Positions 33,902 through 46,283 are shown, counted from the stretch's first letter. The stretch: 64,000 bases of DNA from Atopsyche davidsoni (GCA_022113835.1 JAILWY010000011.1:5766001-5830000); one strand, 5' to 3'. Translations and numbers: made by a program. Notes: a model not told the origin generated them from the sequence alone.

Positions 33902-34058
33902 TTAAAGCCCTCTACACAATTGACAGACGAATGGTAATTAGCCTTGACGCACGCAACAACACAACTAGTAGCCGATTTGCAATTTGCCAACAAAAAAGAC
34001 GATATGGACTAGTTACCAATCGGTTGTCAGTTGTGTCGCAGCGTGTATAGAAGGCTTT
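33902..34058. mobile_element. MITE of the GCCTACACACG family
   Basis: The left end TTAAAGCCCTCTACACA with GACAGACGAATGGTAATTAG pairs with the right end GGTTGTCAGTTGTGTCGCAG and CGTGTATAGAAGGCTTTA. The left arm has lost about ten bases. Related ends occur at 38338, 40714, 50277, 59800 and 60388. Confidence 0.65.
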
Positions 34059-34324
34059 ATAGTGAATTCGTTTATCACTGTTTTGTTGTCGGTTTAGGAG
34101 TAGTGTATGCATACAGCTTATCTCCCATCGTCGTGAGGGGCACTCAATTAAATACTTACACAGTTGCCGGTCAACAGAGACACGGAGTTCTCCCAGTGAA
34201 GGGGGAAGAGAGGTATTAAAATTTATTAAAGCGGCGGTTTTTGTTCATTAGTTGGCCCCGCCTGTCCCGGCGTTCCGCCCGGCCGCCCCCGCCTGCTGAA
34301 TATGCAGCGCCTCATTATATACAT

Positions 34325-34740
34325 TACCGCATTATCGATGCAAAGTGCCCGGGAATCGAACCAGAGAATAACGACCCAACTGCAGCTACCTGTGCTTGCG
34401 ATCCATTAACTACAGATCGACTGCATCCACTGCAAACAAAATGAACTGCCGACTAATACTACTGTAAAAAAATAGTATTTGTCTCGATAAACTAGTTGTG
34501 AGTAAAGCATGGTTTTATTTTAAAGCAGTGTATTTCGCAATTACGTCAGTATCAATGCAAAGTCCCCAGGAATCAAACCAGAGAATAACGACTTAACTGC
34601 AGCTACCTGTGTCTATAATCCATCGTCTGCATTTACTGCTAGTAAAATAAACTATCTGTCAATACTACTGCAGAATATATGCTACCTGTCTAGTAGATAA
34701 ACATGATATAAGTGAAGCGTTGTTTAATAATAATACAGCT
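34325..34740 (-). repeat. Tandemly duplicated tRNA-like SINE, two units of about 210-220 bp
   Basis: Unit 1 (from about 34325) and unit 2 (from about 34545) share GAATC.AACCAGAGAATAACG and ACTGCAGCTACCTGTG. On the minus strand CTGGTTCGATTCCCGGG is a B box in unit 1. Similarity continues into the 3' flank (TACTACTG, AAGC.TTGTTT), so the duplication covers more than the SINE. Confidence 0.65.
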
Positions 34741-34884
34741 GTATAGTAAAAAAATATATAATTTTTAAAATGATGCTTTTTTTATTAATTTTCGACAGCA
34801 AAAGTGTCAAAAAAACAGGCTCGTTATGAAAGGCCTGTCGCGTTTCGTTGATCGGTTTGATTGATTTATTTCAATAACACAGTC

Positions 34885-35110
34885 GATAATAAAATTACAA
34901 CTTCCTCGAAGGGACGCTCTACCGCCATGCGTCTGCTCCCCCATGTGCCCCGATCGGCGGCGCCTAGTCAAGCATCACTAAAGACAACTTCATAATAATA
35001 CACGTGATAATTAGTAGCACTTCAGTAGGTTTCTTCGCGAGGGGGGCGCGGTGCATTGCATGACTTTGCGCTGGGCCCCCAGATCTTGTGACTGTTTTCT
35101 GCAATGTTTT
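34885..35110. promoter_or_regulatory. GC-rich island
   Basis: CpG-rich patches GATCGGCGGCGCC (34953) and GAGGGGGGCGCGG (35040). No coding signal. Confidence 0.3.
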
Positions 35111-35249
35111 ACAACACCATGGGTTTATACGTTACAAATGAGAGAGTCTTGCAAAAAATGCGCAGAGAAAGAGAGCTTCTGACGATGGTATAAAAAGTAT
35201 ACAGTATCTCATTTTATTTTGGAAATATTTTCAGAAATACTGAATATAG

Positions 35250-35400
35250 ATGCAGCTGAAAAAAATTTACATGGAAGTGGAATTTGCGACAATAGCAGGA
35301 GTATTCTTAAGAATGGCCCAGGTTAGAGGGATATTTTCTGTGAGATGGTCATCAGCCTCCTCTGAGGAAAAGCACCTGATGTACATTACAATGTTCAAAA
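35250..35400 (+). mobile_element. LINE 3' relic
   Basis: Translated pieces LRMAQVRGIF and, after a frameshift, EMV.SLL match the LVRLAQDR..F.EMVANLL segment of the family. The 65-codon open frame at 35250 is part of this relic. Confidence 0.6.
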
Positions 35401-35624
35401 ATTATTTTTGTATTAAATCGAATTTGTTATTAATTTTTGCACATTAAAAATTTTAATTGGCAACTCACCACTTTATAGTGACACGGTAATATGTGAGATT
35501 CCAGAATATTTTATTCATTCGAGGTATAATTGCGAAATACATCAAAGCAAATGTCATTTTATTCATGCGTAAATTTTATACAAAAAATCCATGTTATTAT
35601 TGTTTTTTTGCTGAGCAGTTCAAA

Positions 35625-35845
35625 TGGTCAGTATAAACGTTAGAGTCCAGCCCACGAGCCTCTCATGTTTTCAACCGCGTTTCTCAACGGAGCAAGTTGT
35701 ATTATTAAATATCATTATCATTCGTTCGATTGCCATGAAGGGCGTTAGACAGAGAGAGCGGGGCACCTGCGCGGCTCTCGCTCCAGCCGCGGACTATCAA
35801 CTGTCAAGTCAGGCACCTGTTGCACTCCTTTCTCGAAATACTCCT
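35625..35845. promoter_or_regulatory. GC-rich island with two CACCTG boxes
   Basis: CACCTG lies at 35764-35769 and 35814-35819, the latter as GGCACCTGTTG. The pair flanks CCAGCCGCGGACTATC. The 87-codon frame has no known domain. Confidence 0.4.
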
Positions 35846-36088
35846 TTCATAAACTTATCCACCACAAACATCGTAATTAATCCATAATAGACTTAGGTAA
35901 ATTCAATATCTCTTGATATATCTTAAATTTCAAACGACTTTCAATTAAACTGGACTACGGACACTTCTTACACATATTTTATATTTGATAAACTTACTTG
36001 TATTTTACTTCACGTTACCTCAGCTGACCCAATCTTAAATAGTATAAAACATTCAATTAAACTGGAATGTATATTTAAAACCCTAATA

Positions 36089-36180
36089 CAGGGGTCCCCA
36101 GCCTTTTTGCACCTAAGAGCACATTCTAGAATGCCGGTCGGGCGGCGAGCACCATTTATTTTTTTAAGGTATATTTATAG
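36089..36180 (+). mobile_element. hAT-type left terminus
   Basis: CAGGGGTCCCCAGCCTTTTT followed by GCACCTAAGAGCAC is a typical hAT end. I could not find a matching right end or target duplication, so only the terminus is called. Confidence 0.5.
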
Positions 36181-36679
36181 TTGGACATAGTCAATAATAC
36201 ATAAAATGCACAAAAATATTTAATTTTCAAAAATATAAACATAAAAAAATTGTTTATATTATAATTCTGGTGATTGGATCGAGTTGGGGCAAATATGCAA
36301 CGAATAATTATTTTTCATATCAACTTTAAAATGTACATCTATAGTTAAACATTGCAAACAACAGGTTAGAATACGAAAAATATCAATTAAGGTCCGGACT
36401 AAGTTTATTATTATTGACTGATATGTAGTTATAATATAATAAACGAATAAATATGAGTATTCTGTTTTATAATTATTTTTCTTGGTTTCACATTTTTTTT
36501 CTGTCGAAATTATTGAACTACACTTTTGACCTGTTTTTGTCTATTTTCAATCATTACCTTAGAATACTTTGTGGTGCATTAGTTTGTGGAAACTTTAATT
36601 TTTATTAATTTAAGGTTGTAGTCACTTTAAGGGGGGTGTTTTGATATTAAAGCAGTGATCAACCCCCAGATTATTATTG

Positions 36680-36995
36680 CAGTCACTTGGCAAGTGCGTT
36701 CATGAGTCCCGGTGGCGGTTGCGCGGGGAGCGTCGCCTCCACGCGCGTGTGGGTAAGATGATTGCGGGTTGGCGACTTCCTCTTTCTATCCGAACGTCCG
36801 GCGCTTCCTGTTCTATTTTTGAAATGTTTTAATATTTCGAAATACCGTTCGAACGCCCGCCGGAAGTGAGCGAAATGCCATCTATTGACAAGCGGCCGGC
36901 GATAAGTGCCGCGCTGCCGATTGCCCTTATCAGGCCCGGTATTGGGACGCGCTCCGTATTGTTGGCCGCTCGATTTGTTTGAGTGCATCGCATTG
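36680..36995. promoter_or_regulatory. CpG-rich island with ETS- and NK2-like sites
   Basis: CACTTGGCAAGTGCG at 36685 has facing NK2-type AAGTG cores. CTTCCTGT at 36804 and CCGGAAGTG at 36860 are ETS-type. CTTATCAGG near 36927 is GATA-type. The 101-codon minus frame has no known domain. Confidence 0.4.
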
Positions 36996-37430
36996 TGATA
37001 TTCTATATCTGCGACATGTGTATTGGTGATAGATAATAATTTACTTCCGCTGCTTCGTGATAGCCACTTCGTACAGCCCGTAGATTAATAAAAAAAAAAT
37101 ATTTGAAAACAAACAAATTATGCCAAATGCGCGGGAGATTGCGATCAATTTTATTTTTGCTTCGTATTAGCTTTTTTTATACTCTGGAGAAGCCTTCAAA
37201 ATATAAAATCTCTCACAATGAAAATTTATCGTTATCTTTATGCCATTTTGTTATTCATGTTTATTAATCAAATATACAGTGGATAGCAATATTTCCGTAC
37301 TCTCGATTTAGCTTTGAACAACAAAAACTTATTTTAATTACACACACCTATTATCATATATATTAAAATGAGATTGTAATTCATTGTGACGAGTATGTGA
37401 GCATTTCAGGTTAATAAAATATATCTATGT

Positions 37431-37620
37431 ATGGATTAGTCAATCAAGATGCGTATTTATTACCCATTACAGGGTTATTATATTTACTAATATGATTAGG
37501 CACATTAGTTCATATATAGAAGATGATTTTAAAGAAACTCTCAGAAAAATATCATCGTGATCATCATGTGAAAATATCATCATCCCACACAAATCACGAT
37601 GATATTTTTCTGCAAAGGGT
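37431..37620. mobile_element. Composite SINE copy, head forward and tail reversed
   Basis: The head GGATTAGTCAATCAAGATGC joins GTATTTATTACCCATTACAG and then a reversed tail (TTAGGCACATTAGTTCATAT onward). The same junction occurs at 20461-20600, so the rearranged form has itself been copied. A small extra inversion follows at 37560-37620. Confidence 0.65.
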
Positions 37621-37727
37621 GCGAGTTAAATAACTGGAGATTCTTTTTAATCAGCAATTTTTTTTATAATATACAAATAACCTTCAGTTTATGGTAAATC
37701 AGTTTTAATTACAGATTTTGCTGATTC

Positions 37728-38094
37728 CGATAAATCTGAACGCAACGCAAAAGCCAGATAGATATATGTGACGTCAAAAAATCTTTTTCTGTTATTGCAA
37801 AGAAGAAAGTTCGTTAGTTATTATTCTATGCAGATATTTTAGAACCTTTTTTTTTTTTTCGTGATAAATTTTAATTTGTCAATAATAAAAAAGCTCTTTC
37901 TGTTATTGCACCGAAGAAAGCTCGCGAGCTATTAATAAATATTATGTATGTTTTATCAGTTTTTATTTAGCGCAGATACATCAGAAGCTTTGTGTTTCCC
38001 GATAAATCTGAACGCAACGCAAAATCCGAATATATGTGACGTCAATAATAAAAAAGCTCTTTATTTTATTGCGCCGAAGAAAGCTCGCGGCGGA
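37728..38094. repeat. Tandem array, three diverged units, two with perfect CRE
   Basis: Units near 37728, 37862 and 37997 share GATAAATCTGAACGCAACGC (units 1, 3), TTATTGC.CCGAAGAAAG and ATAATAAAAAAGCTCTTT (2, 3). TGACGTCA is present at 37769-37776 and 38037-38044. Confidence 0.75.
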
Positions 38095-38290
38095 TCGCAA
38101 GGAGGAGTGGAAGAATAATTTGAATATCAGTCGCTTTGACAGAATATATTCTATTAACAAAGAGGCCAGAAAGGGTGCGCTTCCAATCCTCGGCCATAAA
38201 TCAAGATTATTCAAATCGCGCTGATCCGTTCGAGTAAGGCCGCAGTAGAGTGCCCCCCGGGCGTCTGGGCAATCCCAAAAAAACTTTAAA
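38095..38290. promoter_or_regulatory. GC-rich island next to the CRE array
   Basis: Mixed-composition DNA with GGCCATAAATC (Abd-B/Caudal-like), TTTGACAG (TALE-like) and CCCCCCGGGCG. No known domain in either strand. Confidence 0.35.
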
Positions 38291-38337
38291 ATACTAAATA
38301 TTAGCAGCGCTATCCCAAAGCTGCCTACACACGAAGC

Positions 38338-38500
38338 GACACGAGTAGTACAGAATGGTAATTAGTCAAAAGCGTCTCTTTATTTTGGGTGTTTTTTTTA
38401 TGATTTTTGCTTCCGTAGTAACGTCTACAGGCAGCATTAAATAATTTCAGTTATTTACACCTAGCCAATAGCTTATCTTTGTTTTGGGTGTTTTTTAAAG
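38338..38500. mobile_element. Truncated MITE of the GCCTACACACG family
   Basis: The end AAGCTGCCTACACACGAAGC is a clean family terminus. Inner words TAGCCAATAG and TGTTTTGGGTG match the copy at 60388-60549. The other end was not found. Confidence 0.5.
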
Positions 38501-38869
38501 ATTTTTTCATACATAACCCTTTGACTGCTAAACAACGATATATCGTCGTTAATGAAATGTCCGTAGATTGTGACGACGATTATTGCTGACGTCACAGCTC
38601 TCTTAACAAAACCAACCTCTGTGTAAAAATGCGAAGCCGTAAAGTTAGTAAGTAGTTAAAAGCAGCTTTGGCTGGGTTTGACTAAGTGCGTCTCGAGTAT
38701 TTGCGTTGCTGTATATTAGAGTTGTTTTATCATACAACCAACAGAAAAATAATTAACAAAACATGACTCGAATACGGTTATTAAAAACATTGAAAAAATT
38801 ATTTGTTTTACTTTTAACATTTATTGTTTCTCGGACAAGTCGCAAGAAGTCTCGCCTCGCCGCATTATC

Positions 38870-39085
38870 AAATTTTAGTATGGAGCTCTTCTATTCCAAC
38901 TGAAAGGCTCTATTTGCATGCGATTTCTTACCCCATTCCTTCAGAAATTCGAAACGAGTAAATGGCATTGCATAAACGCGCCGAATGCATCCTGATTAGG
39001 GTAATGGATGCACCGACGCTGAAAAATGTGAGCCTCGTTCTCTGCGACGGGAATTTATATCAATCCGGGGCTGCATATGAGAAAT
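38870..39085. promoter_or_regulatory. Island with POU octamer
   Basis: A perfect octamer ATTTGCAT at 38912-38919, GCATTGCATAAACG near 38971 and ATGCATCCTGATTAGGGTAA near 38986 (homeodomain/POU-like). No coding frame. Confidence 0.4.
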
Positions 39086-39477
39086 GACACAAAAAGTGCA
39101 CACGTTTGATCTGAAAAACAAATACTCTCAAAAGGCAGACTTACTGTCTTATCATCATATTTTCTGTTTTGTAGTTATATTTCAAAAAAAATAATTCATT
39201 TTCATGATTTTTTATTTGAGGGCTTTGCTTACAATACTGTATGTGGCTATCCCCTGATACTGTGTGCAGGTTATAGGGCTTTCAAGGTGTGGCTTAGGTG
39301 GTTATTATGTACATTGATTTTTTTTATTTTTTTAAATAAAAATGTGTATAAAAACAAATATTAAATTCAACACATTTTTTTAAAATACAAGTAGAATTCA
39401 TAACCACGCTCGGTGACTCATTAATGGGTTTAATATTTTATTATAAATTTTAAGTCTGTTTATTATTTTTTGTTGGT

Positions 39478-39592
39478 TTGAAAGAGCGTGGATAGGAATA
39501 TAGCCGAATTAGTATATTTGATCCAGGATGCTTTGTTCAGTGAGATGGTCGCCAACAACAGGCACTTGAAGATGAAGATTTGTTGTATTTTA
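39478..39592 (+). mobile_element. LINE 3' relic
   Basis: The frame reads ELVYLIQDALFSEMVAN, matching the LINE family tail. Upstream CGTGGATAGGAATAT continues the match. Confidence 0.6.
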
Positions 39593-40713
39593 TCATTTAA
39601 TATGGAACAATACAACACGCGAAACTCGTTTTAAATTAAATCAAATTATCAATTAGTTTTAAATAAGAGGAAAGTGATTTTAATCAATTTTATTAAACTG
39701 TCTCTCATCAACTTTCTGCCAAATGATCATTAATTACAAATTCGGTAAAAATCATATCACATCTGATATAATAGCCTGCTATAATATAATACTAAACAAG
39801 TAATTTATGTGATCATCTACACGCTCTTGTCTTTCAAACCGAAAATATATATTTATCTGAGATGTTCAAACCGCGACTGTCTAAAAAGTATAACAAAAAA
39901 ACTCAATTGCTAGGGGGTTGATTCTACTCCGTGGTACCTGCCTAATCCACACACGTCAACATTTCTCCTCCATTTTTTATACTTACCCCCGTTATCAATA
40001 CACTTCGTAAAAGTAGTCTTCGGTGACGTAATGTATGCAAATCTAGCTTTGGGGTAGATTTATGGTTTTTTGGTTTCTATGGCAGCGAGGTGAGCATGAA
40101 AGGAACCATCAAAGGAAGTATTTGTAAATTTGCATATTGCCAACTTCTCACATTACTTATTGATCGCAGTGGCGATATTATTCAGTAGAAGAGATTTTTG
40201 AATCTTACCATTAATATAATTTTGAATATAATATTTAATATGAGTTTGAGTTTAAAGAAATCACAAAAAAATTGAACCAAAGAGAATTTCACTTAAATGT
40301 ATTTCTTCCTTGTGAATCTGGAAAAAATCAATTATTTTATCAAATAAAATTAACAACAAAGCATTTATTGCTTCGCCGAGATTTGAATAAAAGTAAATTT
40401 TAAAAAACACTGAACCACAAAGCGGTTTCAATATTTATTTTATTACATAATACTCCAATGAAATTTTAATTTTTTTTTTAAGATAAACACAAGTGTGTAA
40501 ATATATGTGTGTTTTTCTTTTGAAATAAAATAAACGCAATCCTTCTCTACACCAAAATATAATCACATTAATAATCATAAGTTTTAAAAAAGGTATTGTT
40601 CAAACGATAAACGAGATTTTTTTATGCTGAATGCATATTGCATCAACCATATTCGTAATGAATATTTCAAAGTTAAAAATAACTGAGGGAAGAGTCTTTG
40701 ACGGTTTAGTATT
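39593..40713. other. AT-rich spacer with two octamers
   Basis: Octamers occur at 40035-40042 (minus) and 40128-40135 (plus), in a slightly less AT-rich patch (39900-40170). Nothing else recognised. Confidence 0.45.
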
Positions 40714-40886
40714 GTCGCCCACACGCACTGCGACTCAACCGACAACCGAATGGTAAAAAACCAACATCTTCGTCTTTTGCGTTGTTTACATTATCAAAAC
40801 CATAAAAAAAAACCAAAATAAATGGACGCTATTAGCCAATTGCAAATTGATTGTAAGTTGTGTCGCTGCATGTGTAGCTGGCTTAT
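40714..40886. mobile_element. MITE of the GCCTACACACG family, both ends present
   Basis: The left end CGCCCACACGCACTGCGACT then CAACCGACAACCGAATGG pairs with the right end GTAAGTTGTGTCGCTGCATG then TGTAGCTGGCTTA. About 173 bp, non-coding. Confidence 0.65.
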
Positions 40887-41559
40887 GTATTAAAACCGGA
40901 GTTTATCTCCAATAAACACGTTTCGTTTCTTTGATTCTTAATGTATAATTCCTGATTCCTAAGATACGAAGCTCTTACTGATTTCACGCATCGCGTCTTC
41001 CTGCCCCCTCGCTTTCTTGGATCTGCAGTATCCTTTCATCCCTGTACTCCTTTTCCAAATCTATTTTCGGATGTCTTGTGACGTATATAGACAAATATAG
41101 TTAGAGTTCTAACCGGCAGGGATCGATAACCATAACATTTAACTGGTTCGTAGGTTTTAGGAGAGCTATAAAAATTAATATTTCATCTTTGTCGTAATAT
41201 TTTTTCAATGGTTTTTATGGTTATTATTGCTTCGTATGTGAGCCGAGAAGCTAAAAACCATTGTAGACACAATAAATATTTTAAAAAATCATTAACAGCC
41301 AAGTTTTTACAAGCAATTAAAAAGCTTATTTTTAAAAAATGTTTTGCTGGTTATATAAGCTGTTAAAAATGTACGACTGGGTCGAAATTTTTTTTAATAA
41401 AAAATATTTAGGTTATTTTTAAAAATAAAACGTGGAAAAAATCATAATAATATTTTTTATTTTAAAAATATCAAAATTGAATTACATCAAAATCGTTGAA
41501 AAAATTTTTTACAAAAAGTGTTTCGAATATTATCTAATTACATAAACTTAGTCTGCTTC

Positions 41560-41660
41560 TTTGTGTTTAAGCTTAGAGAGCGTCTTCAGATATAATGGCG
41601 CTCGCGAGGCCTTCGGTTCGAACCTCCTAGCCGCGAGATATTATCAAATGGCCCCCTTCC
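41560..41660 (+). mobile_element. tRNA-derived SINE remnant
   Basis: TTCGGTTCGAACCTCC is a perfect B box. CTCGCG and CGCGAG flank it as a short stem. The A-box region is worn. Confidence 0.5.
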
Positions 41661-42779
41661 TTTGTCCGCCTCTGGATGAAAGGGACGCGACGGCCCTTTA
41701 TACCAACCCCGACTCCGCCACTGTACACTGAATTAATTCGACGTGACACATGTCGATTATATTCTACAATAACACGCTATACGAATAATTAATCTAAATA
41801 TTTTGAGAAGCGACTGGAAGGTCTTTATCCAACTGCAGGTAAAAAAGTAAAAAGCATTTACATGAATTGTACTGTATGTCTGAGATATTTATTTAAGACA
41901 TAATGAAATATTTATTTTTTTACGTTAATATAACAGATATTTTATCAATAGAGGAATTTTGTTATTTATCTGTTTACGATCCGGCAAATGTCGAAAAACT
42001 GTCACGCTAGACACAGCCGCAACCGTCTTTTTTCTACTTGCTTATTTGCAACTACTCTTGGAGTTTAGTACCCTTATAGAGTAGCGTGTTTCTAGAAACA
42101 ACACCTTCAAATTATCTAGATAATGAAATATTTTATTTAAAAAAAATATTTATATACTATATTTAGGTATATACATATTTCAGTTAACTCAAACTAGACC
42201 GGTTTTTAAAGCAGTCACGTCACTTTTTAAAAAATGATATTTGATAAACATTATTTCAAGTTTAAAAATAAGTAATTGTATTACTGTTCCGTGTAATGTA
42301 TATTTGTCTTCGTTTCTCATTATATAAAAAATTAGCAGCCGACGTCCGCCCTTATGCATAGTATGCATAAGGGTTGTTATGCGATACGCACAAACAGTGC
42401 CACTTCCGTAGTGCTCCCATCGATCCTGGACATATTTTATTAATGACATGTTTTTGAGAAAAGGGCGAATTTGAAATTCAAATTTTGAAATCCATTAGAG
42501 GTGGCACTTATCTACGTATTAATACTGGAAAAATGTGATGTCTGACTCACGTACGCCACTGCGCCCGTGTGAGCCTCATCTACATACCCGTAAAAACCCC
42601 CATCATTACTCGAATTCAATCAATTCAATATCATAATATTATAAAAGCAACAAAAATAATTTTTTTTTGGGTTTATGGGTATATAAGCCATAAAACAGAT
42701 TTCGATTCTTTTAAGTACATCTCCAATTGTTGTATACAATTAATTTATTATGTTTCGATTTTATTATTGAATATTATAA
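41661..42779. other. Spacer with a palindrome and weak MITE traces
   Basis: GCTAGACACAGCCGCAACCG near 42007 loosely resembles the MITE family. CCCTTATGCATA (42349-42360) and its complement (42362-42373) form a near-perfect palindrome around one base. Otherwise AT-rich. Confidence 0.4.
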
Positions 42780-42930
42780 AAATATGCATATATAACTTTT
42801 ACAGGTCCATTTGGTTTACAAAGCATTCTAAAGAAATCGACTCACATATAAAACGTCGGATTTGAACCTTCGTCACACCTTTTGGTGTCACATAATAAAA
42901 TTTCTTGCCGTTTCATGTACAAATCGATTC
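42780..42930 (-). mobile_element. tRNA-derived SINE remnant
   Basis: On the minus strand GAAGGTTCAAATCCGACG is a B box, preceded by GTGACACCAAAAGGTGTGAC and CATGAAACGGCAAG. The word GTTTCATG also occurs with the SINE near 31800-31830. Confidence 0.45.
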
Positions 42931-44834
42931 ATTAAACACATCTTTAATTAATCACACATTATTTAATCAATGTGCGAATGCCTCGAATTTACTGCTTAAA
43001 GTAGCACAATCAAATTATAATAAAAAATTGTACTCTATATAACTTAAATAAGAAGTATAGTAAAGTAAAATAATAAAGTTTGATAAAAGGTAATGCATAA
43101 ATAAATAACTGTAATCTAGATTCGAGTTAGGCGCCTCATGAAAGAAAGCAATCATTATACTACAAGGAGGTACCACGAATTAAGAATTAAGCTAATATTT
43201 ATCCAAATATTGAAATTCAGATTAAAATTATTTATATACTATATAATGCATCTTTCGGTCCGTTTAAGACAAAAGAAAAAGACCTGAAATAAGCCAAAAC
43301 AAAAAAATGTACAAAACCCAATGCTTCGTGAAGGGTGTGCAATCGTGCCAACTGCTGGAACAAGAAACATTAATGATAAAATTTAAACGTTATAAATAAC
43401 AACAAGTTAATTAATGCGTATTAAACAATAATTAATATTTTCTAGCGCAGGGCACACAGTCTCAGAAGCCGGGTGTTGCCGGCGCAATAATTTATTATTC
43501 CCACTAATCTATATCGCTGATAAATCTACATTTATGGATTTCTGAATTAATTTCATATCAAACTGGATCACACAACAGAAGAAGGGTACGGAGTTTACGC
43601 CCCGGTGGCCGCACAAACAAAGGGGGTTTTGATATGCAGATCGATGGTTTTGTGTTTTTTACAGAGTCCTTTTGAAGGCTGCATGAAAGGTGTTCCGGGT
43701 ACGGTTCCATTTCGAATTAAATATTTCTGCAATGTTAATATTAAATGTTTCGGAAATTCGTATTGGCTTCTAAGCAAACACAATAGGAAATAATTACGTT
43801 GGTATTATTTTTATGTTAATTAATAATATTTGTTTTTTAATACTTTAACACGGTATATTTTGATTTATACTATTTCAATAAAACAGATGAACCTTTGAAG
43901 AGAGACAATTCGTTCACCTAATACTCTACTCTGTTCGTTGGCAGTTTTTTTTTAAAGAATAATTACTATAGATTTCAATTTTATCTCAGCCATCAAATCG
44001 TGTCGATCTTTTCCACCTTGTGACCTTAAAGAAAAAATATGTCATCAAAGAAAAATGAACTTTTGGTTTAACTTTAGTCCGACTCCGAAACTTCGAAGCC
44101 TGAAATATAACACGTAATAAAAAGTCATTGATCAATTGAAATATCTAGGAAAAATTAGAAAACATTGATCTTTAGTTTCTATTCGGCTGGACCATCTGAA
44201 AACGGGGCGTTTTCAGAGAACAAGTGGATATTAATTATCCAACTAAAACACCAGAGCCTAGTGTGGATATAGAAGTTTCTAGAAGCTCCGGCTTGTTTAT
44301 TTTTTATTACTGCTACCTGCTCCCACGTGTTTCTTCGTTTGATATTTGTAAACTTCCCCAATTAGTGAGCTTTGTCTTCTGCTGAATGCATTTTTACTTT
44401 GCTCTTTGAATTTTTCTCGACGGCGGAAAATATGAAAATATATATTTTTCGAGATATCTACAGCTGAGCTCACTTCAAACGCCTTTCTAATTAATTTGTT
44501 TTTTTGCTTTATTTCTTTATTTAGAAACTAAGATTTTAAATTCTTTAAATAAACATATTTAAATTTATTTCAGTCAATGTCTTGAAGGGTTTAGCTTTAA
44601 GGTATAAAATATATATATATAAACAATGATTCTAATAATTTATGTTCTTGTCATTTGAAATGTGCACTTTTATAATATATATTGTGTTTTATTATTTTAA
44701 GGTACAAGATTTTTAACACAAATGCGCAGTAAGATAAAAAAAATTAAAAAATACACCCTTTATATCATTAAAAAGCGACAATCGTAACACAGACAGCCAT
44801 TTCAATAAAAGGGGTTGCAATACTATCGATTAGT
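42931..44834. other. AT-rich spacer with mixed patch at 43440-43720
   Basis: The patch holds GAAGCCGGGTGTTGCCGGCGC and CCCCGGTGGCCGC. Its two opposed 62-codon frames mirror each other, with no known domain. Elsewhere nothing recognised. Confidence 0.4.
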
Positions 44835-44975
44835 GGATGAAAAATAGATCTCAGGTATATTCAAAACGGATACGCACGCATCGGACAGCCATGACGAATG
44901 CACCTTGAGGGAACATCATTGCGCGAGTATCGGTGCCGTAAATGGGATTATAATTCGACATCATTTATATCAATA
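44835..44975. promoter_or_regulatory. Mixed-composition island
   Basis: Contains ACGGATACGCACGCATCGG and GGTGCCGTAAATGGGATTA (homeodomain-type GGATTA). No coding frame. Confidence 0.3.
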
Positions 44976-46275
44976 CTTCATACTTGGACGAGTTTTGTTT
45001 TTCGATGCGTGAATGTGAGATACTTTGATAATGGAGATGTATTGTGATTATGATAATTTTTGAACGTGCCGTGAAAAAGGGTTTCGCAAATGGTGAATGT
45101 ATATTATTCTAGTGTGCATATTTTAATAAATTGTACGTTTTTATATGATTTTTATGATGTCACTATCGATTCTGAAGCGTATCGTTGCACGCGAATTTTG
45201 AAATTTGTCATTATTGAAGTTTCATCTCATTTTATTTGAGCTTGCTTTCCAGCCACTATCTACAACTGAAAAATTCAATAAAAAAATTATTAGTATTAAT
45301 AGCTTGTTATACTGTTTTTATGTCAATAACTACGAGAAAAACTTTGCAAATTTTGCAACTACTGGAGATATATTTAACATAATATTATTTTCATTGGGAT
45401 CTAAAAATATTATTTAATATATATTTTTTTAGTGAGGACGTAAACTGTTGATCTAAAAGTCATCAGACGGTAATGAGTGAGTAAGAGTTTCATTAGTTTT
45501 CTGGGGACATCATATTCTCAAGGCCACTGTTCTGTTAATTTTGCGAGATGCTAGGCTAGCGAAACTAGTCGCCTCATTAAGTAAAGAGTAAAAAATATTA
45601 ATTAAATTAAATTAATAAAAAATATATAATAGAATTCCACTAAGTACTCTCGGTCAAAAATATTATTAATACATGATTTTTTGGTTTTTATTTTTTGTTG
45701 CTGTTTTGTGTTTTTTTGTGCTGCATTTATCGTTAAAATCATTTTAATTTTGTGTTTTATCGTAATATTATCTCCGGAACTACTTTAGACGCACACAGGC
45801 GCGGGGCACAGCGAGGGTTACATCCATTCTTTACAGAAAAGCAAATACAGACATGCGACGCACATGTCAACCCCTGCAGCCCGGCATTTGAATTTTATTC
45901 AAATTTACCAGCTATGATGTATGGTGGAGATACAAATATATATAAAGTGTATTGAATAAAAAAAACTCCATCCTGTTCGGGGTATTTACTAAACCTTTCA
46001 CTATGCCCATTGTCTGCTCCAGATATTTGAATATCTATGGATTGGGCCACTCCGAAAGTTGTGAGACATATTTTTTGCTATTCATATTTTTCACAAACAA
46101 TGCGCTATTATTTGATAATTTTGTCTTGGTTTTCCAAAAAAACAAAAAAAAAATATTTTTTTTAAACAAAATTAAACGTTTTTATAAAATATTTTTTTTT
46201 TATATTTAAATTTAATTTATTATTTATAAATAAAAACCGTGTTTTAATCCTACGTATTGGCATCAAAATACATTA
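44976..46275. other. AT-rich spacer with solo foldback end
   Basis: AGAATTCCACTAAGTACTCT at 45630 is a solo outer end of the foldback family. A GC-richer patch (45785-45900) shows no known protein. Confidence 0.45.
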
Positions 46276-46283
46276 AAATTATT

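Noticed and set aside
33628..34050. 140-codon plus-strand open frame
   Set aside because: Its second half lies in a MITE and its first half in poly-T/AT-rich DNA; no known domain.
41600..41635. Functional tRNA from the perfect B box GGTTCGAACC
   Set aside because: No intact D arm or acceptor stem could be drawn, so it is called a SINE remnant.
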